64,000 nucleotides of DNA, from the NCBI GenBank assembly GCA_031178005.1, contig JAPSJV010000008.1:53366-117365 (forward strand), given 5' to 3'. The stretch's first letter is position 1, and the number at the start of each line of letters is the position of its first letter. Position numbers and translations under genes: made by a program. Shown here piece by piece: positions 54,392 through 62,396 of the stretch. The notes below the pieces were generated by a model. That model did not search any database and was not told the DNA's origin. It saw only the letters and a program-made list of their open reading frames with translations. This DNA comes from Pseudarthrobacter sp. GTDB lineage: Bacteria > Actinomycetota > Actinomycetes > Actinomycetales > Micrococcaceae.

Positions 54392-56234
54392 GGACGAGGC
54401 TCGCTTTCCGGCTCATGGTGTAACGCTTGTCAAAATCGTCGACGGCGGGAGGTTCGTCCTGCGAATCGCTGCGGTAGTGCGCGCCCATGGATGTCCGCCG
54501 CTCCTGGGCGGCATGCACCAGCAACTGCGCGCTCAAAAGAAGGCTGGCATCCTCGTGGTCCCGGGGATCGAGGGAATCGGGCACGTTGATGGGGTAGACG
54601 GCGTCGGCCCAGGAACCCAGCACGGCGGCTGCCTCCCGAAGCTCGGCGCCGCTGCGCAGCACCCCGGCCTTGGCCGTAATGAGCTTCCGAAGGGCATCCC
54701 GGGAAAAGGGGCCGGCATCCACGAAGGACCGCTCGACAGGACCGGGGCCAGGAGGAATCTCGAACTGCCAGGCGGGAAGCTCGAGAGGGCCGGCGGTTTC
54801 CGTCTGGCCGTTGCTAACGGTAGGGCCGACGGTTTCCGAAAGCGCCGTTGTTGCGTGAGAATCCGCGCCTGCCCCCGAGCTTGCGAGGGGGTTGCCGGCG
54901 CGAGAGTCGAGCGCAGGCGCCGAGGATCCCGTCGGACCGTACGGATCGGACGACACCGAGCCAGACGAATCGAGACCAAGGAACCCTTCAACAGCCCGCC
55001 GTCCAAAGACAAGCCCCTCAAGAAGGGAGTTGCTGGCAAGCCGGTTGGCACCCTGGACGCCGGTGCAGGCGACCTCGCCGGCGGCCAGCAGCCCGGGCAT
55101 GGAGGTGCGGCCGTGGAGGTCAGTGAGCACGCCGCCCATCCAGTAGTGGGCCGCGGGAGCCACGGGGACCAGTTCCCGGGTCCAGTCGACGCCGGCTTCC
55201 CGGGTCCTGGCCGTGATGGTGGGGAAGCGCTTCGCCAGGAAGCCTGGGCCGTGACGTTCCTCGAGCACGCGGGCATCCAGGAAGACGTGGCCGTTGGGGT
55301 CACCGAGGGCAGCCAGATGGAGGGCAATGCTGCGGGAGACGACATCGCGCGGGGCCAGCTCGGCGTCCGGGTGGTAGGCCGGCATAAAACGTTCGCCGTC
55401 GGCATCAACCAGGATGGCGCCTTCGCCGCGGACAGCCTCGGAGATGAGCAGGGGTTCGCTCCCCACAGATTCCCGGGCACCGTCTGCGATCACCATGCAG
55501 GTGGGGTGGAACTGGAAAAACTCCAGGTCCGCGAGGTCCGCCCCGGCCCGCCAGGCGAGGGCCAGTCCGTCAGCTGTGGCGACGGACGGGTTGGTGGTTT
55601 TAGCAAAGAGCCTGCCTGCTCCGCCGGTAGCCAGCAGCACGGCGTCGGCGTGGCATCCCAGTTCGCGGCCGTCGTGGATAAAGTTCACACCCACCACGCG
55701 GCCATCCCGTTGGGACAAGGAAGTTGCGTGCGCATGGCCGATGACCTGGATCCGGCCGGCGGCCTGGGCATCCAGGACCGCGCGGATCAGTGCCCGTGCC
55801 ACGCCGGCGCCTGTGGCGTCCCCACCCGCATGCAGGATACGCGGCGCCGAGTGGGCAGCTTCGATTCCAAGGGCAGGATCGCCGTCGTCGTCCAGGTCAA
55901 AATGCACGCCGAAGCGCTGCAGTCCGGCGATGTCCCGGCGCGCCTCCGTGCACAGCACCCGCGCGGCTTCCTCGTTGCAGTGGCCGCCGCCGGCTTTAAG
56001 GGTGTCGGCGATGTGCGAACCGACGGTGTCCCCCGGAGCCGGCCGCTCCAGGACTGCGGAGATACCACCCTGCGCGAAGTAAGTGTTGCTGTCTGCGAGC
56101 GCGCCCTTGCTCAACAGGACCACTTCCGCGCCGCCTTGCGCGGCGAGCAGGGCCGAATACAATCCCGCGATGCCGCTTCCAACCACGATCAGGCGAGGAG
56201 CCGCGCCTCCGGTCCCGGCATGTTGCCCGGTCAT
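54384..56234 (-). CDS. nadB: L-aspartate oxidase
   Basis: An FAD enzyme that oxidises aspartate to iminoaspartate. Dinucleotide motif VVGSGIAG (Gly19-Gly24), TYFAQGGISAV, and the fumarate-reductase-like PVAPAAHYWMGGV. At 616 residues it is about 75 longer than E. coli NadB; the excess is a Ser/Gly/Ala/Thr/Pro-rich insert of about 66 residues at 422-487 (54774-54971) between the FAD body and the C-terminal helical domain. Overlaps nadA by 4 bases. Confidence 0.95.
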   Translation of the reverse strand: MTGQHAGTGGAAPRLIVVGSGIAGLYSALLAAQGGAEVVLLSKGALADSNTYFAQGGISAVLERPAPGDTVGSHIADTLKAGGGHCNEEAARVLCTEARRDIAGLQRFGVHFDLDDDGDPALGIEAAHSAPRILHAGGDATGAGVARALIRAVLDAQAAGRIQVIGHAHATSLSQRDGRVVGVNFIHDGRELGCHADAVLLATGGAGRLFAKTTNPSVATADGLALAWRAGADLADLEFFQFHPTCMVIADGARESVGSEPLLISEAVRGEGAILVDADGERFMPAYHPDAELAPRDVVSRSIALHLAALGDPNGHVFLDARVLEERHGPGFLAKRFPTITARTREAGVDWTRELVPVAPAAHYWMGGVLTDLHGRTSMPGLLAAGEVACTGVQGANRLASNSLLEGLVFGRRAVEGFLGLDSSGSVSSDPYGPTGSSAPALDSRAGNPLASSGAGADSHATTALSETVGPTVSNGQTETAGPLELPAWQFEIPPGPGPVERSFVDAGPFSRDALRKLITAKAGVLRSGAELREAAAVLGSWADAVYPINVPDSLDPRDHEDASLLLSAQLLVHAAQERRTSMGAHYRSDSQDEPPAVDDFDKRYTMSRKASLVHD

Positions 56235-57547
56235 TTCGGTTTCGCCGCCAGCATCCGTTCCAGCGCCACCTTGGCATCAGCCTGCACGCCGGAGTCAACG
56301 GTGATCCGGTTGACGATCCGGCCTGCCACCAGTTCCTCGAGGACCCAGGCCAGGTATCCGGGGTGGATGCGGTACATGGTGGAGCAGGGGCAGATCACCG
56401 GGTCCAGGCAGAAAATGGTGTGCTGCGGGTACTCGGCCGCCAGTCGATTCACCATGTTGATTTCGGTGCCGATCGCGAACGTGGTGGGCTCCGTGGCCGC
56501 GGCGATTGCCTTCTTGATGAAGTCCGTGGAACCGGCCGAGTCAGCGGCATCCACCACCTCCATGGGGCATTCCGGGTGGACGATGACGTTGACGCCGGGG
56601 AAGTCTGCGCGGGCCTTGTCTATTTGCGCCACGTTGAAGCGTTTGTGCACAGAGCAGAAGCCGTGCCAAAGGATCACCCGGGAGTCCAGCAGCGCCTGTT
56701 CATCGTTGCCGCCCAGGTCCTTCCGCGGGTTCCACATGGGCATCTGTTCCAGCGGAATGCCCAGCGCCTTGGCTGTGTTGCGGCCCAGGTGCTGGTCCGG
56801 GAAGAACAGCACCCGCTGGCCGCGCTCAAAAGCCTCTTCCAGGACAGTACGGGCATTGGAGGACGTGCAGACCACGCCGCCGTTGCGGCCGCAGAAAGCC
56901 TTCAGGGCAGCGGATGAGTTCATGTAGGTAACGGGAATGACCGGAACCCGGCCATCGGCGTCGGGCCCGGTCCCGAAGATTTCGGTGAGCTGCTCCCAGC
57001 AGTCCTCCACCGAATCGGCATCTGCCATGTCAGCCATGGAGCAGCCTGCAGCCAGGTTGGGCAAAATGACGGCCTGCTCCGGTGTGGACAGGATGTCCGC
57101 CGTTTCGGCCATAAAATGCACGCCGCAGAAGATGATGGCCTCGGCGTCAGGCTTGGTCAGCGCGGCGTTGGCCAACTGGAAGGAGTCACCCACAAAGTCT
57201 GCGTACTGGATGACCTCATCCCGCTGGTAGAAGTGGCCCAGGATGACAGCCCGCTCCCCCAGCTCGGCTTTGGCAGCGCGGATCCAGGTATCCAACTCGG
57301 CATCACCGGCGTTTTTGTACTTGTCCGGCAACTGGCCCTGCCGTGGCGTGGCAGCGGGGGCGACATCCGCGATGGAAGCACCGGGGCCGTAAGCAGGCGT
57401 TCCGGCCAGGGCCTCGGCAAGATCGTAGTCCCACGGCCCCCGGGCCAGGTCCGGGCTGCAGGTGGATCCGGCGGCCTTTCCTGCCGTTGCGGCTTTTTCA
57501 GCCTGCTCGCGCGTGATCAGCTGGATGGCCGTGTTGACGCTGCTCAT
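56231..57547 (-). CDS. nadA: Quinolinate synthase
   Basis: A [4Fe-4S] enzyme that condenses iminoaspartate with dihydroxyacetone phosphate to quinolinate. It has 438 residues. Cluster cysteines are probably Cys141 (IFCGVHFMAE), Cys227 (VVCTSSNA) and Cys388 (ICPC); GHFYQRDEVIQYADFVGDS is the substrate region. An N-terminal extension of about 70 residues precedes the catalytic core. It overlaps the NrtR-type gene by 4 bases and nadB by 4 bases. Confidence 0.96.
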   Translation of the reverse strand: MSSVNTAIQLITREQAEKAATAGKAAGSTCSPDLARGPWDYDLAEALAGTPAYGPGASIADVAPAATPRQGQLPDKYKNAGDAELDTWIRAAKAELGERAVILGHFYQRDEVIQYADFVGDSFQLANAALTKPDAEAIIFCGVHFMAETADILSTPEQAVILPNLAAGCSMADMADADSVEDCWEQLTEIFGTGPDADGRVPVIPVTYMNSSAALKAFCGRNGGVVCTSSNARTVLEEAFERGQRVLFFPDQHLGRNTAKALGIPLEQMPMWNPRKDLGGNDEQALLDSRVILWHGFCSVHKRFNVAQIDKARADFPGVNVIVHPECPMEVVDAADSAGSTDFIKKAIAAATEPTTFAIGTEINMVNRLAAEYPQHTIFCLDPVICPCSTMYRIHPGYLAWVLEELVAGRIVNRITVDSGVQADAKVALERMLAAKPK

Positions 57548-58254
57548 GGTGTGCTCCTGTTGTCTTGGTCAAGGCCGGGGCGGCCGGTGAAGCGGTAGAG
57601 GCGGGGTGGGCGGTGTTTGCCGCCCTGGAGGTATTTGTCGGTCTCTTGGATTTCCGGCGTGGCTTTGACCTGGCGGCGGAAGTTGGCAGGATCCAGTTCG
57701 CGGTCCAGGACGGCTTCATAGACTTCGCGGAGCTGGGCCAGGGTGAAGTATTCGCCCAGCAGGTGATACGCAACCGAGCTGTAGGCCACCTTGCTGCGCA
57801 GCCTGCCCAAGGCGTATTCCACAATGGCGTTGTGATCGAAGGCGAGCTCGCCCAGCCGGTCGGCGCGGAACCACTTGACGTTTTCCGATTCCGCAGCGAG
57901 CGCGGCCTCCGTCGGCTGAACCAGCGCCCAGTAGACGATGGACACAACGCGCTGCGTTGGTGAGCGGTGCAGGCCTCCGAAGGCGTAGAGCTGTTCGAGG
58001 TAGCTGGGCGCCAGACCGGTGGTCTCGCGGAGGTTCCGGGAGGCCGCGTCCTGAAGGGATTCGGTATGGCTCAGTGGACCGCCTGGCAACGCCCACTGGC
58101 CTTTGAAGGGCTCGCGGATCCGCCTGACCAACGGCATCCAGAGCGTAGGACGGCCGGATGACCGGCTGGGCCGCAAGGCAAAAATCACTGTGGAAATGGC
58201 CAGGGCCGGCGGCGCGGCAAGGCGTTCAGAGACGTTCGCAGAACTCGCGTACAC
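57544..58254 (-). CDS. NrtR-type NUDIX regulator of NAD synthesis
   Basis: About 236 residues: an N-terminal NUDIX-like domain and a C-terminal winged helix (from about residue 155; SVAYHLLGEYFTLAQLREVYEAVL is the HTH region). The Nudix box at residues 59-81 is degenerate (RN for RE and ET for EE), as in NrtR repressors that sense ADP-ribose without hydrolysing it. As first gene of the nadABC operon it fits NrtR. I take the GTG at 58254; an upstream GTG at 58344 lies in the palindromic operator, only 2 bases after the likely -10. Confidence 0.85.
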   Translation of the reverse strand: MYASSANVSERLAAPPALAISTVIFALRPSRSSGRPTLWMPLVRRIREPFKGQWALPGGPLSHTESLQDAASRNLRETTGLAPSYLEQLYAFGGLHRSPTQRVVSIVYWALVQPTEAALAAESENVKWFRADRLGELAFDHNAIVEYALGRLRSKVAYSSVAYHLLGEYFTLAQLREVYEAVLDRELDPANFRRQVKATPEIQETDKYLQGGKHRPPRLYRFTGRPGLDQDNRSTP

Positions 58255-58335
58255 AGGATCACCCGCCTTCCATCTTCCGGCACTTTCGACGGCGCCTGCT
58301 GGGGTTGGTGCCGGCTCTTCCACCGGCCGTGCCCA

Positions 58336-58380
58336 GCTTAGCACCAGTTATAGTCACTTTGACCAGAACTAATGCTAAGC
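58336..58380. promoter_or_regulatory. 45-bp nested palindrome, probable NrtR operator
   Basis: Outer perfect arms GCTTAGCA/TGCTAAGC (58336-58343 and 58373-58380) and inner arms GTTATAGTCA/TGACCAGAAC (8 of 10 matching, 58347-58369) share one centre at 58358. A -10-like TATAAC for the nad operon lies inside. Binding by the NrtR-type protein is inferred. Confidence 0.7.
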
Positions 58381-58499
58381 CCCGCCCGCCGCGGGTCAAA
58401 ATCCCGTCCAGTGTGACGGCCCGGCAGGTAAAGTGGCAGATACCCCAGCGTTGGGGTGCGAACCACAGCAGTCCAAGCGGCAACCGGAGGTATGGCAGC

Positions 58500-59327
58500 A
58501 TGAGCGGCAGGCACAGCGTCGGGCAGCATTCCCACACAGTGGAAGGCACCGACCCCCATCTTCACTTCGAAATCCACGTGCCGGACAACGACGCCGGAAC
58601 CAGGCCCGTACTGCTGATCCATGGCTTCTCGTCCTCAAGCAAGCTCAACTGGGTGGAGACAGGCTGGGTGGGCGCCCTGAAGGAGGCCGGACGCTGCGTT
58701 ATTACCGTGGACCTGCCGGGCCATGGACTCAGTGGCGCGCCTGAGGACCTCGACTCCTACTCCCCCAGCCGGATCCGCGCCGACCTCCTGCAGATAGCGT
58801 TCGACGCCGGCGCGCGGCCACTTCTTGATGGCCACCCCGAGAGCGGACTGGATGTGATCGGCTACTCCCTGGGCTCGCGCCTTGCCTGGGAGTTCGGCGC
58901 CACCCAGCCGGAGCTGGTCCACCGGCTTGTGCTTGGCGGGCCCAACATTGCCGATCCACTCGCCGCCTTCGACCTCGCTGCGGCCCAGCGCTACCTGGCG
59001 GACGGCACTCCTATTGCCGACGAATCCACGGCCGGACTGCTGCGCATGGCCCAGCTGCTTCCAGGGAACAACATCTTTGCCCTGCTGACCCTGATCGAGG
59101 CCATCAAGGTGGAGCCTTACGATCCCGCCGAAGCCGTTCCCCATATGCCCATGCTCCTGGTGGCGGGCGACAAGGACGAACGGGCAGCCAGCATGCCACG
59201 GTTGGCCGAACTTGCCGGCAACGCCGGCAGCATGGTGGAACAGGTGCTGATCCCCGGCCGGAGCCACAACAACGCCATCACGAGCCGGGCTTTCAAGCAG
59301 GCCGCGATTGAGTTCCTGGCCGCCTGA
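58500..59327 (+). CDS. Alpha/beta-fold hydrolase
   Basis: A 275-residue hydrolase: oxyanion region LLIHGFSSSS, nucleophile elbow IGYSLGSRL with Ser123, acid in VAGDKDE and the C-terminal catalytic His in GRSHNN. GGAGG lies 9 bases before the ATG at 58500. An open frame runs back to 58158, but it passes through the NrtR gene and palindrome and is rejected. It is divergent from the nad operon, sharing the 45-bp palindrome region; substrate unknown. Confidence 0.88.
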   Translation: MSGRHSVGQHSHTVEGTDPHLHFEIHVPDNDAGTRPVLLIHGFSSSSKLNWVETGWVGALKEAGRCVITVDLPGHGLSGAPEDLDSYSPSRIRADLLQIAFDAGARPLLDGHPESGLDVIGYSLGSRLAWEFGATQPELVHRLVLGGPNIADPLAAFDLAAAQRYLADGTPIADESTAGLLRMAQLLPGNNIFALLTLIEAIKVEPYDPAEAVPHMPMLLVAGDKDERAASMPRLAELAGNAGSMVEQVLIPGRSHNNAITSRAFKQAAIEFLAA

Positions 59328-59419
59328 ACAATGCAGTCAGGAAGCCTGCGCAGGGAACAGCCGCGGCAGCTTCCGGCGGGTAGGCTGGATGGTGTGCACA
59401 CCCACGTAACAAGGCAGTC

Positions 59420-60067
59420 ATGAGCACGCGCTTCGAAGACCGGGACGACGCCGGCCGTCAACTGGCCGCCGTACTCACACAGTTCCGCGAGCGCCCGGAC
59501 GCCATCGTCTTAGGCCTGGCACGGGGCGGAATCCCCATTGCGGCAGCCGTTGCCCGGGACTTGTATCTGCCGTTCGGTACCGTCCTGGTCCGCAAGCTGG
59601 GCATCCCGGGGCACGATGAAACTGCCTACGGAGCGCTTGCCTGGTGGGACCGGCACGTGGTCAAGCTGCTCAACCGGCCACTGGTGGACCGGGTCCTTGA
59701 GCACGGCGTCCGTCCGGAATGGCTGGAACAGGTGGAAGAACGCGAGCGGGCAGAACTGGCTCGACGCGCCGCCCGCTACCCCGGCATCATCAACGACGTG
59801 CGCGGCAAGACTGTCCTGCTGGTTGACGACGGCTTGGCCACCGGCGCCACCATGCGCGCCGCCGTTGAGGCGGCGCGCGCCGCCGGTGCTGCCGCCGTCG
59901 TGGTCGCTGCTCCGGTGGCCTCGATCGAAGCCGAATCGTCGCTGGCCAGGGTGAGTGACGCCGTTCTGTGCCTGCACCTGCCCGGAAAGTTCCGCGCAGT
60001 GGGGAGCTTCTACCGGCACTTTGACCAGGTGGACGACGACGAGGCCATCAGCCTACTGAGCCGCTGA
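59420..60067 (+). CDS. Phosphoribosyltransferase family protein
   Basis: A 215-residue PRTase-fold protein: PRPP loop VLLVDDGLATGATMRAAV (residues 132-149), LGLARGGIPIAAAVA for the pyrophosphate loop and VRKLGIPGHDETAYGA. This long type is seen as an uncharacterised family near stress or esterase genes; the base or phosphate substrate is unknown. AAGG precedes the ATG. Its end overlaps the convergent MFS gene by 15 bases. Confidence 0.88.
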   Translation: MSTRFEDRDDAGRQLAAVLTQFRERPDAIVLGLARGGIPIAAAVARDLYLPFGTVLVRKLGIPGHDETAYGALAWWDRHVVKLLNRPLVDRVLEHGVRPEWLEQVEERERAELARRAARYPGIINDVRGKTVLLVDDGLATGATMRAAVEAARAAGAAAVVVAAPVASIEAESSLARVSDAVLCLHLPGKFRAVGSFYRHFDQVDDDEAISLLSR

Positions 60068-61396
60068 TGCCGGCGCGTTGACACCCAACGGGCGACCCTT
60101 GGTTTCCTTGGCCAACAGGACGCCCACGGAGGAAATCACGCACAGCACCATGATGTAGATGCCCACCGACCCGGACCACTTGGTGCTCTGCAGCAGGGAT
60201 TCGGCAATCGTGGCTGCGAAGGCACCACCCAGGATCGCGCCCAGTGCATAGCCGATTGAAATGCCCGAGTACCTCACGTTTGCGGGGAACATCTCCGCAT
60301 ACATGGCGGACATGGGGCCATAGGACAGACCAAGGCCAATGGTGAGGACAAACAGCGCCAGTCCGTAGAGCCAGATATTTGCCGTATCAATCAACGCAAA
60401 CATCGGGATCATCCAGACGAAAATGATCGCGTAGCCAGTCAGGAAGGTCTTCGCCCGGCCGATCTTGTCCGAAAGCCATCCGCCGAACAGTGTGAAGATG
60501 AGCCAGCCAAAGGATGCCAGTGTGGTGGCGAGCAATACCTGGGGAGTTTCCATCTTCAGGGTCTTGGTGGCGTAGGAAATGAAGAAGGCAATCAGCAGGT
60601 AGCCGGCAGCGTTGTTGCCAATGAAGATCAGGGCAGAGAAAACTACTTCCTTGGTGTTGTGCCGGAACAGCTCGCCCAAAGGCGCCTTGCTTTCGGCCTT
60701 GCGCTGAGCCAGTTCCTTGAAGACCGGGCTTTCATCAACAGCGCGGCGGATAAGGTATCCCACCACAATCAGCAGCACGGACAACAGGAACGGAACCCGC
60801 CAGCCCCATGAAGCAAAGTCTTCCCGGGACATGCTGGTGTTGAGGAAATACAGCAGGCCCGTGGCAAGTATCATGCCGATCGGAACACCGATCTGCGGGT
60901 AGGCGCCGAAGAAGCCGCGCTTGCCCTTGGGCGCATGCTCTACTGCCATGAGCGCAGCGCCGCCCCACTCACCGCCTGCCGAGAAGCCCTGGATCACGCG
61001 CAGGGTAATCAGGAGGATGGGGGCCCAGGCACCGATGGTGGCGTAGGTGGGCAGCATGCCGATCAGGGCTGTTGCGGCGCCCATGGTAACCAGCGTGAAC
61101 ACCAGCATGGACTTGCGTCCCAAGCGGTCACCCAGGTGTCCGGCCACAATGGCACCGAGCGGCCGGAACAGGAAACTGATGCCAATCAAGGCGAAGGACA
61201 GGATCTGCGCCAACCCGGGAGAGGACTGCTGGAGCGGGGTCAGGAACAACGGCGACAAGAGCGTAGCCGTCAACTGGGCGAAGATGAAGAAGTCGTACCA
61301 CTCAATGGTGGTGCCAACCAAGGTACCTGCCAGCACGCGGCGTTCTTCCTGCCTGGTGCTTGGCCCTGCTTCTGAGTCAACTGTGGACGCGGTCAT
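60053..61396 (-). CDS. MFS transporter, metabolite:H+ symporter (MHS) family
   Basis: A 447-residue, 12-helix carrier. The family signature is in the loop between TM2 and TM3 (GHLGDRLGRKSMLVFTLVTMGAATALIGMLPTY) and WGGAALMAVEHAPKGKRGFFGA follows TM4-5. Members carry proline/betaine, citrate, ketoglutarate or shikimate; the substrate cannot be set here. GGAG precedes the ATG. It is divergent from an IclR regulator, the usual arrangement for an aromatic or carboxylic acid uptake gene and its regulator. Confidence 0.92.
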   Translation of the reverse strand: MTASTVDSEAGPSTRQEERRVLAGTLVGTTIEWYDFFIFAQLTATLLSPLFLTPLQQSSPGLAQILSFALIGISFLFRPLGAIVAGHLGDRLGRKSMLVFTLVTMGAATALIGMLPTYATIGAWAPILLITLRVIQGFSAGGEWGGAALMAVEHAPKGKRGFFGAYPQIGVPIGMILATGLLYFLNTSMSREDFASWGWRVPFLLSVLLIVVGYLIRRAVDESPVFKELAQRKAESKAPLGELFRHNTKEVVFSALIFIGNNAAGYLLIAFFISYATKTLKMETPQVLLATTLASFGWLIFTLFGGWLSDKIGRAKTFLTGYAIIFVWMIPMFALIDTANIWLYGLALFVLTIGLGLSYGPMSAMYAEMFPANVRYSGISIGYALGAILGGAFAATIAESLLQSTKWSGSVGIYIMVLCVISSVGVLLAKETKGRPLGVNAPASAAQ

Positions 61397-61596
61397 TTAA
61401 ACTCCATTGTTTTCGGGTGCCCGGGAACCTTTCCGCCCCGCAGCAACGCCGCTCACCGGAAGATCGGCTACCCCTCGGCGACATTACCGACAGAACGGTC
61501 AGTCGGGAGAAACTGTACTACGGAAATGTGATCCCGCACACCCTTTGCCTACCCGTCGGAACAGCAGCGCATGTCCGGACGGGCACGCACCCGGCC

Positions 61597-61602
61597 TACG
61601 AT
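61597..61602 (+). promoter_or_regulatory. -10 box of a leaderless transcript (IclR gene)
   Basis: TACGAT, 6 bases before the ATG at 61609. Confidence 0.5.
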
Positions 61603-61608
61603 GGAGCC

Positions 61609-62340
61609 ATGAAGCCTTCCGCCACCGGAACAACGCCCGACGAAAGCGCGGCGTCCCCATCGCAGACTCTCTCCCGGGGAATCCGTGCACTCGAAATCCT
61701 CGCCGCCGCCGGACGGCCCCTTACCATTGCGGAATTGTCCACCGCCCTGGGCGTGCACAGGTCAGTTGCCTACCGGATGCTGCGGACACTTGAGGACCAT
61801 TCGCTGCTGGTCCGCGATGACGCCGGCCGGGTGCAGCCGGGCCCGGGGCTGGCTGTCCTTGCCCGGAGCGTCTCCCGCAACCTCCAGCAGGCGGCGCTTC
61901 CGGAACTGACGCAACTGGCCAACAGCCTGGACATGACGGCCTTCATCGCCGTGTGGGACCACCAGGACTGCATCACGCTTGTGACTGTTGAACCACGGCA
62001 CACCGGCGGCGCCGTGGCCCAGCACCCCGGAACCCGTCACCCAGTGCACGCGGGGGCACCGGGCATTGCCATCCAGTCGGCCCTGACGGAAGAGGAATGG
62101 CACCGGCTGGCACCGGCCATTCCGTACCGGTCTGAAGCCGTCGAGGCGCGCCTCCGCGGTTACGCCGCCAGCCACGACGAGGTCATCCCCGGCCTTTCCT
62201 CGCTGGCCGCGCCCATCCGGGTGCCCTCCGGCCGTCCCGCCGCGCTTGCCGTTGTCTACATCGGCTCAGCCCAGGACCCAGCAACCGTTGGATCCGCTCT
62301 GGCTGCCGGCGCCGCCCGGATTGAGCAGCAACTGGGCTGA
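61609..62340 (+). CDS. IclR-family regulator
   Basis: A 243-residue protein: N-terminal winged HTH (TIAELSTALGVHRSVAYRMLRTLEDHSLLV) and a C-terminal IclR ligand domain with HPVHAGAPGIAIQSAL. The start ATG at 61609 is chosen because TACGAT lies 6 bases upstream; the open frame goes back to 61360 inside the divergent transporter. It probably regulates that transporter (61396 leftward) in response to its substrate. Confidence 0.9.
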   Translation: MKPSATGTTPDESAASPSQTLSRGIRALEILAAAGRPLTIAELSTALGVHRSVAYRMLRTLEDHSLLVRDDAGRVQPGPGLAVLARSVSRNLQQAALPELTQLANSLDMTAFIAVWDHQDCITLVTVEPRHTGGAVAQHPGTRHPVHAGAPGIAIQSALTEEEWHRLAPAIPYRSEAVEARLRGYAASHDEVIPGLSSLAAPIRVPSGRPAALAVVYIGSAQDPATVGSALAAGAARIEQQLG

Positions 62341-62396
62341 CCAGAGCCAGGATCCCGCGAAGAAAGGCCGACGCCGGAACTTCGGTACCGCCGTCG

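Noticed and set aside
53976..56927. A 983-codon open frame antisense to nadC, nadB and nadA
   Set aside because: All three opposite-strand genes have clear catalytic motifs, and the antisense product has no recognisable domain.
59391..59402. GGTGTGCACACC palindrome before the phosphoribosyltransferase gene
   Set aside because: A 12-bp palindrome is not rare at this GC content, and no matching site or regulator is nearby.
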